The notes under the pieces: generated by a model
Database searches by the model: none
What the model saw: the letters and a program-made list of their open reading frames with translations, nothing else
What the model was told of the DNA's origin: nothing
In this document: positions 24,193 through 34,707 of the stretch, piece after piece
Layout: each line of letters starts with the position of its first letter
How positions within the stretch are numbered: position 1 is the stretch's first letter
Program-made: the position numbers and the translations under genes
NCBI GenBank assembly: GCA_016844935.1
Contig: JAERTK010000094.1
Coordinates: 1-34,815, forward strand
From: Desulfobacteraceae bacterium
GTDB lineage: Bacteria; Desulfobacterota; DSM-4660; Desulfatiglandales; Desulfatiglandaceae
DNA length: 34,815 bases
Direction of reading: 5' to 3'

Positions 24193-27100
24193 TTGGGTGA
24201 CGGAAGTCGCAGCCGTGGCCGTCGGGACGGACGGAACGGTGAAGACCCAGTTGGAATTGTTATTGGAATCGGTGCAGTTATCTCCAACGGCATTGATGGC
24301 GTTTACATTGGTGTTATTGGAATCTTTGACATCGAGGTAGCCGATGGTTCGAGTCCCCTGGGGATTGATTTCCCATTGGTCATCGTCCGAATCGCTTCTG
24401 AGGGATAGCAGCTTTCCGCTCTGGCCCTGAAGGTCGAGGGTGTGGGCAATGGTCGTCTTGTTGGCGCTGCCGTTCGTGAAAGTAAGGGTGTCGGCAGAGG
24501 TGACGTTCTTGGTCAGGTCGTAAAAGTTCGTGGCCCCGGAGAGGGTCTGAAGGGTTCCGTCCAGGGTCACCTTTTGGGTGCCGGGTGTAAAGGCGCCGCT
24601 GTTGGACCAGTTGCCGCTGACGGTGATATCGCCGTTCAGTTCAAGCGTTCCGTTGGCGCCGATCGTCACATTCTCGTAATCCGAAGCGCTCTTGAAGATG
24701 CCGTCGGTAATGCTCAGATTGTTGGTGACCGCCAGTGATGTGCTCCCTGAAGCATCCACCTTGTCACTTGCGTGCCCGTTGTCGATGGTCAAATTGTAAA
24801 AGGTGTTGGTGCCGGTGATGGTCTGGCCGGAGATACCGTCATATGTAACAGTACCGCTTCCGGCGGTTAAAGTGCCGAGGCTTGTAACTGTTGACGCAAG
24901 TTTAAGGTTTCCGGCGCCGGTAAAGGTAACAGCCCCGTTGGTAGCGTCAAATGTGCCGTTCGCATCGTATGTTCCTGTATCGGTTATTGACAAGGTGCCA
25001 TCAATATCGGATGAACCTGTAACAGTAGTTGTTCCGGTAGAAATAGATAGAGTTCCGTCAATATCAGTGGTTCCGGAAGCGCCGATCAGATTAAGTGTAC
25101 GTGTATTGGCTGCGAGTTCAGTAATGGCTGCTATTGTAAGGTTATTAGACACGACTGTAGTGCCGGCAAGGCTCTTAACAGCGCTGCTTCCACCGGATAT
25201 GGTAAGATTGTTATAGGTATCGGCCAAAACCGTTTGTGAATCTGCTCTGTCATACCAGACAGTACCGTTATCGGTTGACAATGTTCCAAGACTTCTCACC
25301 GTTGCGCCGCCGAGTTTAAGATTACCGGTTCCGGCGAAGGTTATAGTACCGTCGGTAGCGTCAAATGTGCCATCGGCATCAACAGTCCCGGTAGAGATTG
25401 TTATTGTACCGTTAATATCAGAGGTCTTAGCCGCACCTGTTGAGTTCAGTGTGTTTGAGCCTACAGCCAATGTTGTGGACAAGGCTATGGTTAAATCGCC
25501 GGCCACATTGGTTGTTCCAGCCTCAAGAGTTTTGGTGCTGGAACCGCTGCCGGCAATATTTAGACTAAAATAGCTGTCAGCCAATACAGTCTGAGCCCCA
25601 GCTCTGTCATACCAGACCGTACCGGCAGTGGTCGCAAGCGTACCAAGACTTGTTACCGTGGCGCCGCCCAGCTTAAGGTTCCCGGCAGCTAAAAATGTAA
25701 CATTAGCATCGGTGGCATCAAAGGGGCCGTTTGCGTCCACTGTGCCCGCTGAAATATCCAAAGTCTGGGTGTTGATGGTAGAGCCGGCAATGGTAACAAT
25801 GTTGGTGCCAACGGAGAAGTCGGCGTTGAGAAGCAGGTTTCCGCTCACCGTTAAGTCCGAACTCAGGGTGGGAGCCGCCCCGGTGGCCACCCCCATGTGG
25901 TTTACAGTGCTGGAACCGGCAACCGCAACGTTGTTCCCTGCCGTCCAGGCAAAAAGGCCCACGTTGTCATAAGGGGAAGACGTCGCCGGTTTACTCCCCC
26001 GGCTCCAGTTAGTAGCCGTGTCCCAGGCTGTGGAATCTCCTCCCTCCCAGGTGTTGAAGGCGGTGGATGAGACCCAGTTTGAAGTACTGCCGGTAAGAGC
26101 AAAATTGGTCAGGGTTCCAGATGGGCTGGCGGACAAGGGGACAAGATTATAGAGCTTGTTGAGACCGGTATTGGTTCCTCCGGCCGTTCCCTGATCGAAG
26201 CGGTAGTAGGCCTTGAGGTCAGTTTCATCTCCTTGCAAGGTGCGGAACATGTTGTCACGGATCTGCTGGGCAGTACGGGCCACAGTCCAGGCACGGACCT
26301 CGTCGATTGGGCCGTCGAAAGAGCGGGTTGCTTGAGCAATAGTAAAATTATAGTTCGCAACGAAGGAACCGGTCACCACCATTGAGGCGTCCTCTATTCC
26401 ATTAATATACAACCGCATGTTTTTTCCATCGTATGTGGCGGCAACATGAGACCAGACACCTGCCGTCAACCCCGTACTTCCATTGAGCTGCTTGTAACCG
26501 TCATCGGTTATCCGCAAATTAAACTGGAGTTTGTTGTTAGCAAGGCCGGCGTCTCCCAGCCTGAAATTTGCATCATTGGGGTCATATTCCTCACCGGCAA
26601 TAAAGGATATATAGGGGTAAGCGGTTTGGAACGAATCCGGCCTGATCCACGCCTCCAGGGTAAGACTGGATCCACTCAAGTTAATTGTGCCGCAGCTCAC
26701 CCAATCGTTGCTTCCATCAAAATCGAGGCTGTTCCGCGGTCCGGAAAAGGCGCCGGACATTACCCAGGTAGGCCCGTTTGTCAAAGTCCCCGTGTGTGAA
26801 TTTTCGCTGTTATCGGTGAGGGTGGTTCCGGTGCCGTTGCTCATTTTGTAATAGGCTAAAAGGTTCCCTTCGTTTCCAGCTAATTCCCTGTACATGTTGG
26901 CGCGGATCTCTGCAGTTGTGCGGAGATCACTCCATACACGCACCTCATCGATTTGGCCGTCAAAGTAACGGCCGCCCAACGATGTAGCGATGTTGAAGAA
27001 TGAGTTGGCAGTAAGTGCACCTGGTCCGGTATCTACAGCGTCAGCGTCTTCAACGCCGTTAATATAAATCCGCAGCGTCGGATTACTGTATGTGCAAGCC

Positions 27101-27531
27101 ACATGATACCAGGTATCCGTGCTCAAAACTGTCGCCCCCGTAATTTCAGCGTTACCGCCCGGAGTTCTCACAAAAAAATTAGCCTTATTATTTATTAGCC
27201 TCAATAGTGCATCGTCGGTGCCAGTCTCTTCACCGGCAATGGTGGATATTGAGAAATCTACGGTATTAAAAGTATCCACCTTGATCCAGGCTTCCAGCGT
27301 AAGCGCTTGGTACTCAACCAGGCTGATTGCACTATCTGTTGCCGCGTACTGACTGCTGGTTCGGGTGAAATGCAGGGCGTTCCCGGACGGTGCATCGGTG
27401 GCGGCCATGGAAGATGATGGCAGAACCACGAGATCAAGTGCAAGTACCGCCAACAGGAACGCGATAAAAACGGAGATCTTGAATGACCTTACAAGGGGTG
27501 TTTTGATTATTGAAGGATGAATCATTTGCAT
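24193..27531 (-). pseudogene. 5' part of giant LamG/beta-repeat surface protein A, split by IS
   Basis: This is the N-terminal 1113 codons of a 1491-residue protein. It has a signal peptide (hydrophobic core FIAFLLAVLALDLVVL, cleavage near SSSMAA) and two LamG/concanavalin-like modules (about 50-210 and 270-440, each with TLEAWIKVD/R-type and GQIDEVRVW/GPIDEVRAW strands). A linker with STAWDTATNWSRG leads to three related beta-repeat units (about 590-920), then further beta repeats ending at the first strand of an Fn3 domain. The frame then runs into the IS and stops at 24184. It is probably an exported, cell-surface adhesin or matrix-type protein. The small peptide gene follows its 3' end. 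Confidence 0.88.
24790..25760 (-). repeat. three imperfect ~200-bp coding repeats in giant gene A
   Basis: Units at about 25555-25755, 25195-25400 and 24790-24985 encode versions of GTVDANGPFDATDANVTF, then AGNLKLGGATVTSLGTL, then GTVWYDRAGAQTVLA and a short strand. One related unit occurs in giant B (about 31600-31800). Boundaries are approximate. Confidence 0.75.
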
Positions 27532-27564
27532 GGTTAGGCATTCCCTGTTGAAATCACCAAATAT

Positions 27565-27593
27565 AACACTTTCGATAAAGATATCAAAGTGTT
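27565..27593. promoter_or_regulatory. inverted repeat upstream of giant gene A
   Basis: AACACTTT, c, GATA, aaga, TATC, AAAGTGTT form a 12-bp stem with one bulged C and a 4-base loop. It lies 33-62 bp upstream of the start at 27531, so it could be an operator or a hairpin in the 5' leader. Confidence 0.5.
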
Positions 27594-27933
27594 AGTTCTA
27601 TTTGTCACGCACCGAACTAATTTTCCGTTTCAGTATGTTTTGGCGGTACAGGACGCCTTTGTTGGCCTTCTGGGTGCAGAAAAACGCAGTGGCCGTTTAG
27701 GGGTCAGATGTGATATTCTGGTTAGAATACGTCATTACTGAAAAATTTCCAAGGGGAAACTGGCCTGTTCTGCACATGAAGGACGAAGCAAGAGGGTCTG
27801 GAACAAAGAAATCCAGGACATGGTGCTCGGCAATGATTTCGTAGTCATAATTTCAGCTTCAATTCCGGCGAACAAGTCCGCTTCGGTCCGACTCCTAACT
27901 CTAAACCCTCTGATCCGGGACATCGGGGACATC
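27594..27933. other. intergenic region, no gene recognised
   Basis: About 340 bp lie between the leader of giant gene A and the RAYT element. Short frames occur on both strands but none has a ribosome site or recognisable motif. At about 27918-27942 a 9-bp unit (gggacatcg) is repeated nearly three times and runs into the RAYT terminal repeat. Confidence 0.5.
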
Positions 27934-28996
27934 GGGGACGTTGTTGACTTCGATGAATTATCCGCTTCGTGATCGACTGAGCATCTTGGATATGGCAGAA
28001 GTGGTAACCCCCAAATGCCTGGCGATTTCTGCCAGTGGCACGCCATACGCATCCAAAAGACCCATTGCGATCTGTCGCCGAAGCTTGGAGACCTCCGGCC
28101 TTCGACTCCCTGCCCGGACCTCTTTTATATTTATCCCTTGTTTACGGCACTTTCCCTTTATATATTGCTCTATTATTTCAGATCGTTCCCGGTCCGGAAA
28201 CCGCAGGCGCTGTTTCGCATCCGCCTCACGGATGATCTCATTCACAAAATCCCCGCTCCCCAATATGCGCTCATCGGAACGCTCTTTCAGTCCGGTCCTG
28301 CGCATGGAAACCACTTCCGACCAGCCGCCCTTGGAACGAATCAGGCCACCCCCAACCAGCTCGGGACGTCTTCCCTGCCCCAATCCTTCTTCCACATACC
28401 TGCGATACGCCCGCCTCGCGTCTCCCTCGCGTTTCCCAAACCAACGCAATACATAATCCCGGTCCTGCCATTCATTTCCGGCATGGCCGGTGACAACCCC
28501 ATGTCCGCACCATCGATACTGATCCAGTTCCGCCAGATCTTTCACAATACCTGCCCGGACCGGATTTAAGTGAATGTACCGGATCAGCTCCTTGAAGTAA
28601 GCGTCCTCTTCACAAACGATTGATTTGTAGCGGTTCTGAAACAGGTGGCCGTGTCTTTTATGGCGCAGATTGTAGGAAACCGCGTAACCCGTGAGGAGAC
28701 GTCGCATGAATCCTGGCAGACCGGCCGGACCGCTGCCCAGAAAGACGTGTGCATGATTAGACATCAAGGCCCATGCGAAAATCCGGGTTCCGGTTTCAGA
28801 AGCAAGGCCCCCCATGCGGGATACAAAGTCCTCCCGGTCCGTGTCCCCGCTGAGGATGCTCCTTTTCTCTATCCCCCGGATAATGACATGATGCAGGGTT
28901 CCCGGAGCGTCCAGTCTTGCCTGTCTCGGCATCCATCACCTCCCTCTTTGATTCGACCATATACTACCGTAATTCATCGAAGTCAACAACGTCCCC
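27934..28996 (-). mobile_element. RAYT element with perfect 27-bp inverted repeats
   Basis: The left end (27934-27960) starts GGGGACGTTGTTGACTTCG. The right end (28970-28996) is its exact reverse complement over 27 bp, ending CAACAACGTCCCC. They enclose a single Y1-type transposase gene. The TAA stop codon of that gene (27958-27960) is the innermost three bases of the left repeat. Terminal GGGGAC...GTCCCC is common for REP-associated tyrosine transposase elements. Confidence 0.85.
27958..28932 (-). CDS. REP-associated tyrosine transposase (RAYT, Y1_Tnp)
   Basis: This 324-residue protein begins MPRQARLDAPGTLHHVIIRG, typical of RAYTs. It has the HUH motif in WALMSNHAHVFL (the H-x-H pair) and the tyrosine region RLLTGYAVSYNLRHKRHGHLFQNRYKS. 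It continues with YIHLNPVRAGIV, and a C-terminal DnaA-like helix-turn-helix (GVPLAEIARHLGVTTSAISKML). Such enzymes cut and join single-stranded REP palindromes and are usually domesticated. It appears intact. A fragment of a second, very similar gene lies at 29286-29359. Confidence 0.93.
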   Translation of the reverse strand: MPRQARLDAPGTLHHVIIRGIEKRSILSGDTDREDFVSRMGGLASETGTRIFAWALMSNHAHVFLGSGPAGLPGFMRRLLTGYAVSYNLRHKRHGHLFQNRYKSIVCEEDAYFKELIRYIHLNPVRAGIVKDLAELDQYRWCGHGVVTGHAGNEWQDRDYVLRWFGKREGDARRAYRRYVEEGLGQGRRPELVGGGLIRSKGGWSEVVSMRRTGLKERSDERILGSGDFVNEIIREADAKQRLRFPDRERSEIIEQYIKGKCRKQGINIKEVRAGSRRPEVSKLRRQIAMGLLDAYGVPLAEIARHLGVTTSAISKMLSRSRSG

Positions 28997-29052
28997 TTAC
29001 CCCTTACCCCACTCACACGGCCGAGATGAATCTCACAAAACCGGGGAGGAAC

Positions 29053-29268
29053 CTAATTGCTATCTCCTTTGAGCGTAAACTTGCCGGCCGTCGTGGTGGA
29101 TGCCGCATAAGCATCCCTTGCTCCAAAGAAACTCCTGACCGCGGGCTTTTTGTAGGCGACGTAACCCGCCACACCCACTGCAGCTGCCACTGAAGATCGT
29201 TTGATCGCCCTTTTGCAAAAAGCCCGGCGATCCATGGGATCCGGTATTGGTTTTGACGATTCTGTCAT
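29053..29268 (-). CDS. small twin-arginine-leader peptide (putative RiPP precursor), copy B
   Basis: The start at 29268 (ATG, with GAAAGGA upstream) gives exactly 71 residues, the same as copy A. The longer frame to 29313 runs into a RAYT remnant and is rejected. Features are DRRAFCK, the mild hydrophobic segment SSVAAAVGVAGYVAY, YKKPAVRSFFG, AYA at 53-55, and the tail ASTTTAGKFTLKGDSN. The first 13 residues are unlike copy A, while residues 14-71 are 86% identical, so selection has kept the leader and tail but not the extreme N-terminus. It follows giant gene B by 128 bp, of which about 74 bp is RAYT remnant. No PqqD/HprK cassette adjoins this copy. Confidence 0.8.
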   Translation of the reverse strand: MTESSKPIPDPMDRRAFCKRAIKRSSVAAAVGVAGYVAYKKPAVRSFFGARDAYAASTTTAGKFTLKGDSN

Positions 29269-29285
29269 CTTTTTCCTTTCTTTTG

Positions 29286-29359
29286 TTTCCGGCATGGCCG
29301 GTGACAACCCCATGTCCGCACCATCGATACTGATCCAGTTCTTCCAAATCTTTCACACT
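29286..29359 (-). pseudogene. RAYT gene remnant
   Basis: Positions 29286-29341 are identical over 56 bp to 28475-28530 inside the intact RAYT gene, encoding the LDQYRWCGHGVVTGHAGN region. Similarity then fades by about 29359. It sits between the stop of giant gene B and the small peptide gene. Confidence 0.88.
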
Positions 29360-29396
29360 GATTTCCGACCAGTCCACTGTCCCCTGCTCACTGACC

Positions 29397-32300
29397 CTAC
29401 GGCTCCACAATACTCACCGTGGGTGGGGACAGCTTGAAATAATAGGTGGTTGTGTCGTCCGCCACCCCTTTCAACAGAAACGACTTGTTGATGGTGAACA
29501 GCAGGGTCGGCTGATAATCCGTCGATTCATTGACCGTTATGGGACCAATGGAAAATGTCTCCGTACGGGCTTTTTCAAATGCACCCCAGTCATCCACACT
29601 GAATACATAGGCCGCCTGTGCCCCGGCATTCGTGGTCGGGTCATTGGCCACATGGGTGGCGCCGCCAAACGTGCCTGCCGTCGTGTAATAGGTGTTTCCG
29701 CTGTAACTCAGAGTCCCGGTCATCGTAAAGGAATTTAAAAACGTTACCTCGATCCTGCTGTAGGTCCCGGCGGGGAGATTCACATCGCCGATATCGGGGA
29801 ACGTCCCCCCCTTGACCACATCCAGGCGTGCCGATCCTGAAAAGATCGTCACCCATGAACTCCCGTTAAACATACGTATAGTGGTGACTGTCACACTAAA
29901 GTCACTAAATGACGCTCCGACACTGCTGCTGGTGGCCAACGTAGTAGCCGCCAGTGACACGGTCACCTGATGGGTGTCAGATCCCAGAGACATGCCGCTG
30001 GTGCGTGTGGCCGTCACCGTGGGACTCCCGGTCACAGTGTCCTTGTAATAGAATGTGGCGCTGCTGCTCCCGTCGGCTATGGTCACCTCGGTAATTGCGG
30101 TAGTCCCGGCCGCATCACTGTAAAAAGTGGTCGTGCCCGTGGAGTTGCTGGTGAGGTTAAAGACCGTGTTCTGATTGACATGAACCGCGATTCCCTGTGT
30201 ATCCTGGCCGGTCAGGGTAAACGCACTGCTCACATGACCGACATTCAAAGATGCAGGACCCGTCAAAGCAACCTGTGTGGGCAGGTTCATGGTCCACTGG
30301 GCGTAGAGGGTGGCGGTTGTGGCCAGGTCCCAGTTTTTAGCACTGGCCATGGCCGTTGTGTAATACTGGATTCCGGATCCGCCGGTTCCCGTGTAGTAAC
30401 CGCCAAACGTGTAGCCGGCACGCGTCGGTGCATTGGCCGCGGGCATGGCCGAACCGTAGGTGGCATTCACACTGCTGCTGCCGCCGGTCCCGCTCTGCTT
30501 GTCAAAAGTCACAGTGTAGGCATTGGCCGTCCATTCGGCATACAAACTCATGGCCGCGTTGCCCGAATAGGTTGCTCCCGCATCGTAATGGGTACCCGAC
30601 CCATCGGCGGCTGTGTTCCAGCCATTATACGTGTAGCCGGTCCCGGCCAGGCTGCCCGTGTTGTTTTGCAGGGTCAGGGGCACGCCGTAAATCTTGGTCT
30701 GTGCGTCCGGCGCCGTGCCGGATGTGGCGCCGTTGGCGTTGTAGGAAACCGGGTAGGATTCAACACCCGTAAAGTCTGAAAAACTTTCCACAGTCCCGAA
30801 AAAAGTGTTGTTGGCGGTATTGACGGCACCCAGTGAAGTCCAAGCGCTTTCACTGTAGGCGGCGCCATAAATATCCGCTTCCGAGCCCTCTACGTCGTCT
30901 TGAACGTAGTTGAAGGTGGTGTCACAGGAAAAATCTGTTATCCCGCTCTGGTTCACGGTCCAGTAGCGCTTCAGATAGTCTGTGCTGCTGGTGTTGTTCG
31001 GCTGCTTGCTGTTGGTTACCGTCACACCGGCCCAGGCGGAATTGAAGGTGCCGCCAGTAAAATTCAGGGTGGCGGGGCTGTACTCCGCCGTTCCCGTGTT
31101 GTCCCCCAGTGGGAAGACGAAGGAACCGGTTCCTCTGAAGATCTTCTTCAGGATGCCGATTCCGTTGGTAACGATCATGTTGGATGTGGATAGTGTTCCG
31201 CCGATGGTGGCGTTGTCCCCCAGGGTGAGGTCGTTGTCCCCGAGAGCTATCAAACCATTGGTGAAGGTCAGGGTGTTGTCTACGCCAATCGCCCCGGCGA
31301 GCGTCTTGACACCCCCGCCGTCGATTGTCAATGCATAAAAAGCATTCGCAGCGGTCCCCTCGATCGTTTGATCTCCTCCGTCAAAGGTCACCTTATGATC
31401 GTTGTGGGTGAATGTTCCGTCATTGTCCCAGTTCCCGCCGACGGTGATGTCCCCGGAAAGGGAAAGCGCAGCACCAGCTGCGATGCTCACGTGATGGTAG
31501 TCCGAAGCACTGGTAAAGGTACCGTCATTGACGGCGAGTCGGTTGTCCACCGTCAGGGACGTCGCCCCGGATGCGTTTACGGAATCCGAGTTGGCAATGG
31601 TCAGGTTATAAGGATTCAACGTACCTGTGATGGTCTGGGCGGAGGTTCCGTCCAGCGCAATGGTCCCGGTACCCTTCGTGAACGTTCCCAGGTAATAGGT
31701 GCTGAACAGGCTCAGGTTACCCGCGCCTACAAAGGTTGTCGAACCGCCCGAGGCGTCGTAGGCGCCGTTGCAGTCTACGGACCCCGTCCCGCCGATGGTC
31801 AGCGTGCCGGTGTTGACAGTGGTTCCGGCAACGGTCACGGTATGCGCGCCCGCTCCGAAATCAGCGTTTAAAAACAGGTTGCCGCTCATGGTCAGGTTGG
31901 AAGAAAGCGTCGAACCCGCGTCCGTGGCCAGCACGACATGGTTGACCGTCGGGCTTCCGAAAATGGTCGGGGAATTGCCCTCCGCGTATCCGGTGGTATC
32001 GGAATAGTCGGGAATACCGACATTGCCCGAAGAACCGGGCGCAACGTTCCGGCTCCAGTTGCTGACCGTAGCCCAGGCTGTGCTATCGCTGCCGATCCAG
32101 GTGTTAAAGGCGGTTGAAGGCACCCAGTCGTCCGCCGGGTCCATGGTTTCGGAGAGCGCACCGTTATAGCTGTTGGGCGTCTGGTCGTAGAGGATAGTCT
32201 GCCCGTCTACAGCCTGCTGATCCATGCGGTAACAGGCCACAAGTCCGGTTTCATCCCCCTGCACGGATTTGCACATATTGTCGCGTATCTGGGCTGCCGT

Positions 32301-34037
32301 GCGCACGACATTCCAGACGCGAACTTCGTCTATTTGACCGTTGAATAGCCGCTTGTCCCCAGCATTATAGTATGGTGAGATATCAAAATTCCCGGCACCC
32401 GCGCCTTTGGCAATGTTTCCCGACGCGTCTTCTTGGGCATTCAATACTCCGTTGACATAAATTTGCATTTTCGAACCGTTGTAAACAGCGGCGATATGAC
32501 ACCAATCGCCAACGGCGATTTCATCAGTGGCGGCACCGGTCAGCTTTGTATCTGTTCCACCGAGGTTGAGCATCAATTGCGGAGCATTATTTTCTACGCC
32601 ACCATCTCCTAAACGAAGAAGGATACTGTTGCCGTTAATTTGATCCGTCTCATCTCCGAGAATGTTGCGGATACCAAAGGTTCCTCCGCCTAACGCTCCC
32701 GGTTTAATCCAGGCTTCGAGAGTCATTGTGCTTTTACCGACTAAAGAGTCTCTCAAAGAAGACCCGCAATCCACAGTATCATCGGTCCCGTCGAATTCCA
32801 AAGCATTGCCAGGCCCGCTCATAGCCCCGGAGGTCTGCCATGCGGGGCCGTTGGTCAGCGTGCCGTCGTTGCTGTTGCCGCTGGAATCAGAGGCCGTGGT
32901 GCCGGTGCCGGTGTCCAGTTTATAATATCCCGCCAGACCGGCTTCGTTCCCCTGCAGTTCACGGTGCATGTTGGCTCGGATTTGGACTTCGGTACGGGCC
33001 GTGTTCCACATGCGGATTTCGTCCATTTTGCCCTGGAAATAGTTTGCCCCCGATTTTCCGATGGTTATGTTCGTGGCGTTGAATGCCGTATCGGTGGTTA
33101 CGGACACGTGTTGCCATTTACCGCTTTTGATGGCAGTTGTTTCTACGCCATTGATGCGGATGGTGGTTGCAAAACCCGTAGCGGTCAAGGTGCCCGCGTT
33201 TGCCCAAATGTAGTGCGTGCCGCCATCCAGATCGATAAAATACTCCGTGGTGGTCGCTGGATAAACCCAGAACTCCACGGATTTCACGGCATCGGTTCTA
33301 GCGCCCACATTCACGTAATCATCGGTTCCGTCGAAGCTGAGCGCATTATTTCCGCTGACCCGAATATCTTTGCTGGTGCTACCCAATTCCATGCCCCTGG
33401 ATTCTGTGGCCGTGAGGGTTGGCGTGCCGAAGGTATCGTCCCGGTAGTAAAAGGTGACGGCGCTTGAACCGTCGCTAATGGTAACTTGCGTGATGGATGC
33501 GGTTCCGGCGGTATCGCTGTAGAACTCCCCGGAGGGGTTTGGAGTCAAATCGAAAACCGTATTCGCGGTGACGGTTCCGGAACTGCCGGAGCCGTCTACG
33601 CTGGTCAGTGTGAAGCTTCCGATAGCGTCTTTAAGTACTGTTGCCGGTCCACTGAGCGATACCTGGGTTGGAATATTGGCGGAGTAGGCCCCGATGCCGG
33701 TGTTTTGATCGGCAGTTCTGACAACCCCGCGCTGGTCGGTGTACTGTCCGTCGATTAGAGGGCTGCTATTCCAGTTTGACGCAGGTGGAATGCCCGTCGT
33801 AGCGCTTCCCGCGGCAAAGCTCCCCTCACCCAGGGCCAGGGTGTAGGTGCCGTTGGTGCTGCCGTTTAGGGCGAGGGCGGAGGAAAGATTCAAGCTTCCG
33901 GAAACGACGTTTCCGCCCTGGGTCCAGCTTTTTTCATCTATGGTACCTGAATTGTAATGTGTATTGTAAAGAATGCTCCTGTCTGAATTGAACCCGCCCG
34001 TGGCATCGGCAGCAACATTATGAATATTCAACCACAT
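29397..34037 (-). pseudogene. giant surface protein B, main part (frameshifted from its 5' part)
   Basis: This frame of 1546 codons continues the fragment at 34018-34707 after a one-base shift. Domains in order are the end of a beta-helix region, an Ig-like module (VSLSGPATVLKDAIGSFTLTSVDGSG) and two LamG modules (each with an EAWIKP/VEFWVYP and KMDEIRMW/GQIDEVRVW strand). Beta repeats like those of protein A follow, then two InlB_B/Listeria-Bacteroides repeats (PVSYNANGATSG...YNGWNT; YTVTFDKQSG...FGGYYTG). A second Ig-like module and the same DUF4382-like C-terminal module as protein A end it (TVTTIRMFNGSSWVTIFSG, VNLPAGTYSRIEVTF, ending VSIVEP). It is probably an exported adhesin-like protein when intact. 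A true start codon and signal peptide are missing from this frame. Confidence 0.85.
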
Positions 34038-34707
34038 TATAGCCGTTGTCCGTTAATGTTCCGGAAGATGCGTAGTAATAATCATCCGGGAGATCGGTAC
34101 CGCTTCCTCTGAAATTATTACACAACAGGCTGTTACTTATGGAAAGGCCCCCACTCCCAGAGAAGTAAATGCCACCCCCGTAATAATCCCCTGAATCGTT
34201 ATTTTTGCAATGGTTTCCGGAGATTGTGCAATTCTTGACGGTTGTTGTACCCGAGGTTGAAATAAATAAACCACCGCCGTTATAATCACTTGTATTTCCG
34301 GATATTGTGGTGTTGAAAAAATCAGCACCCTGCAATGAATACACACCACCGCCATTGTTGGTTGAATGATTTCCTGAAATGGTAGAGTTATTGACGTTTA
34401 ATGACCCTGGGAAATTATTTGAATTGTATATCCCGCCACCTTCCCCCGAATTATCCGTTACAGCAACACTATTGAGTGTTAAATGCCCATCATTATTCCA
34501 AATACCGCCACCCGCCCCTCCAGTTTTCCCGTGCCTGACGGTTATATTTTCGAGGGTAACGGTTTTATCACCTACTATAATGAAAACGCGATGATCGGCC
34601 GTTCCGGCGGATGCTGCCGCTTGAATGATGGTCCTGCCCGCACCATTTCCGGTAATTGTCAGGTTCTTGTTAATTAGTGCCCGAACGAAAACTGTCTTTT
34701 TCGCCAA
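34018..34707 (-). pseudogene. giant surface protein B, 5' beta-helix part (truncated and frameshifted)
   Basis: This is a 229-codon frame rich in GGGI/GGGV turns (GGAGGGIWNN, GEGGGIYNSN, NNGGGVYS, YGGGIYFSG), a Pmp-like parallel beta-helix. It begins within INKNLTITGNGAGRTIIQA, which in such proteins is normally preceded by a signal peptide and a first beta strand. The apparent TTG start at 34707 lies inside a palindromic element, so the true 5' end has been lost or lies beyond the window. At the 3' end NGYNVVEYS-stop should read NVVE-IHNVAADATGG; deleting one T near 34026-34031 restores this frame into the main part. Confidence 0.82.

Noticed and set aside
24790..25760. CRISPR-like array
   Set aside because: The repeats are ~200-bp imperfect coding units in one open frame, not short identical repeats with unique spacers.
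27735..28052. 105-codon minus-strand frame between giant gene A and the RAYT
   Set aside because: It crosses the RAYT inverted repeat and the 3' end of the RAYT gene in another frame and shows no motif.
29970..30779. 269-codon plus-strand frame
   Set aside because: It is an antisense shadow of giant gene B; the Gly/Arg/Val-rich sequence reflects the complement of Thr/Gly-rich repeats.
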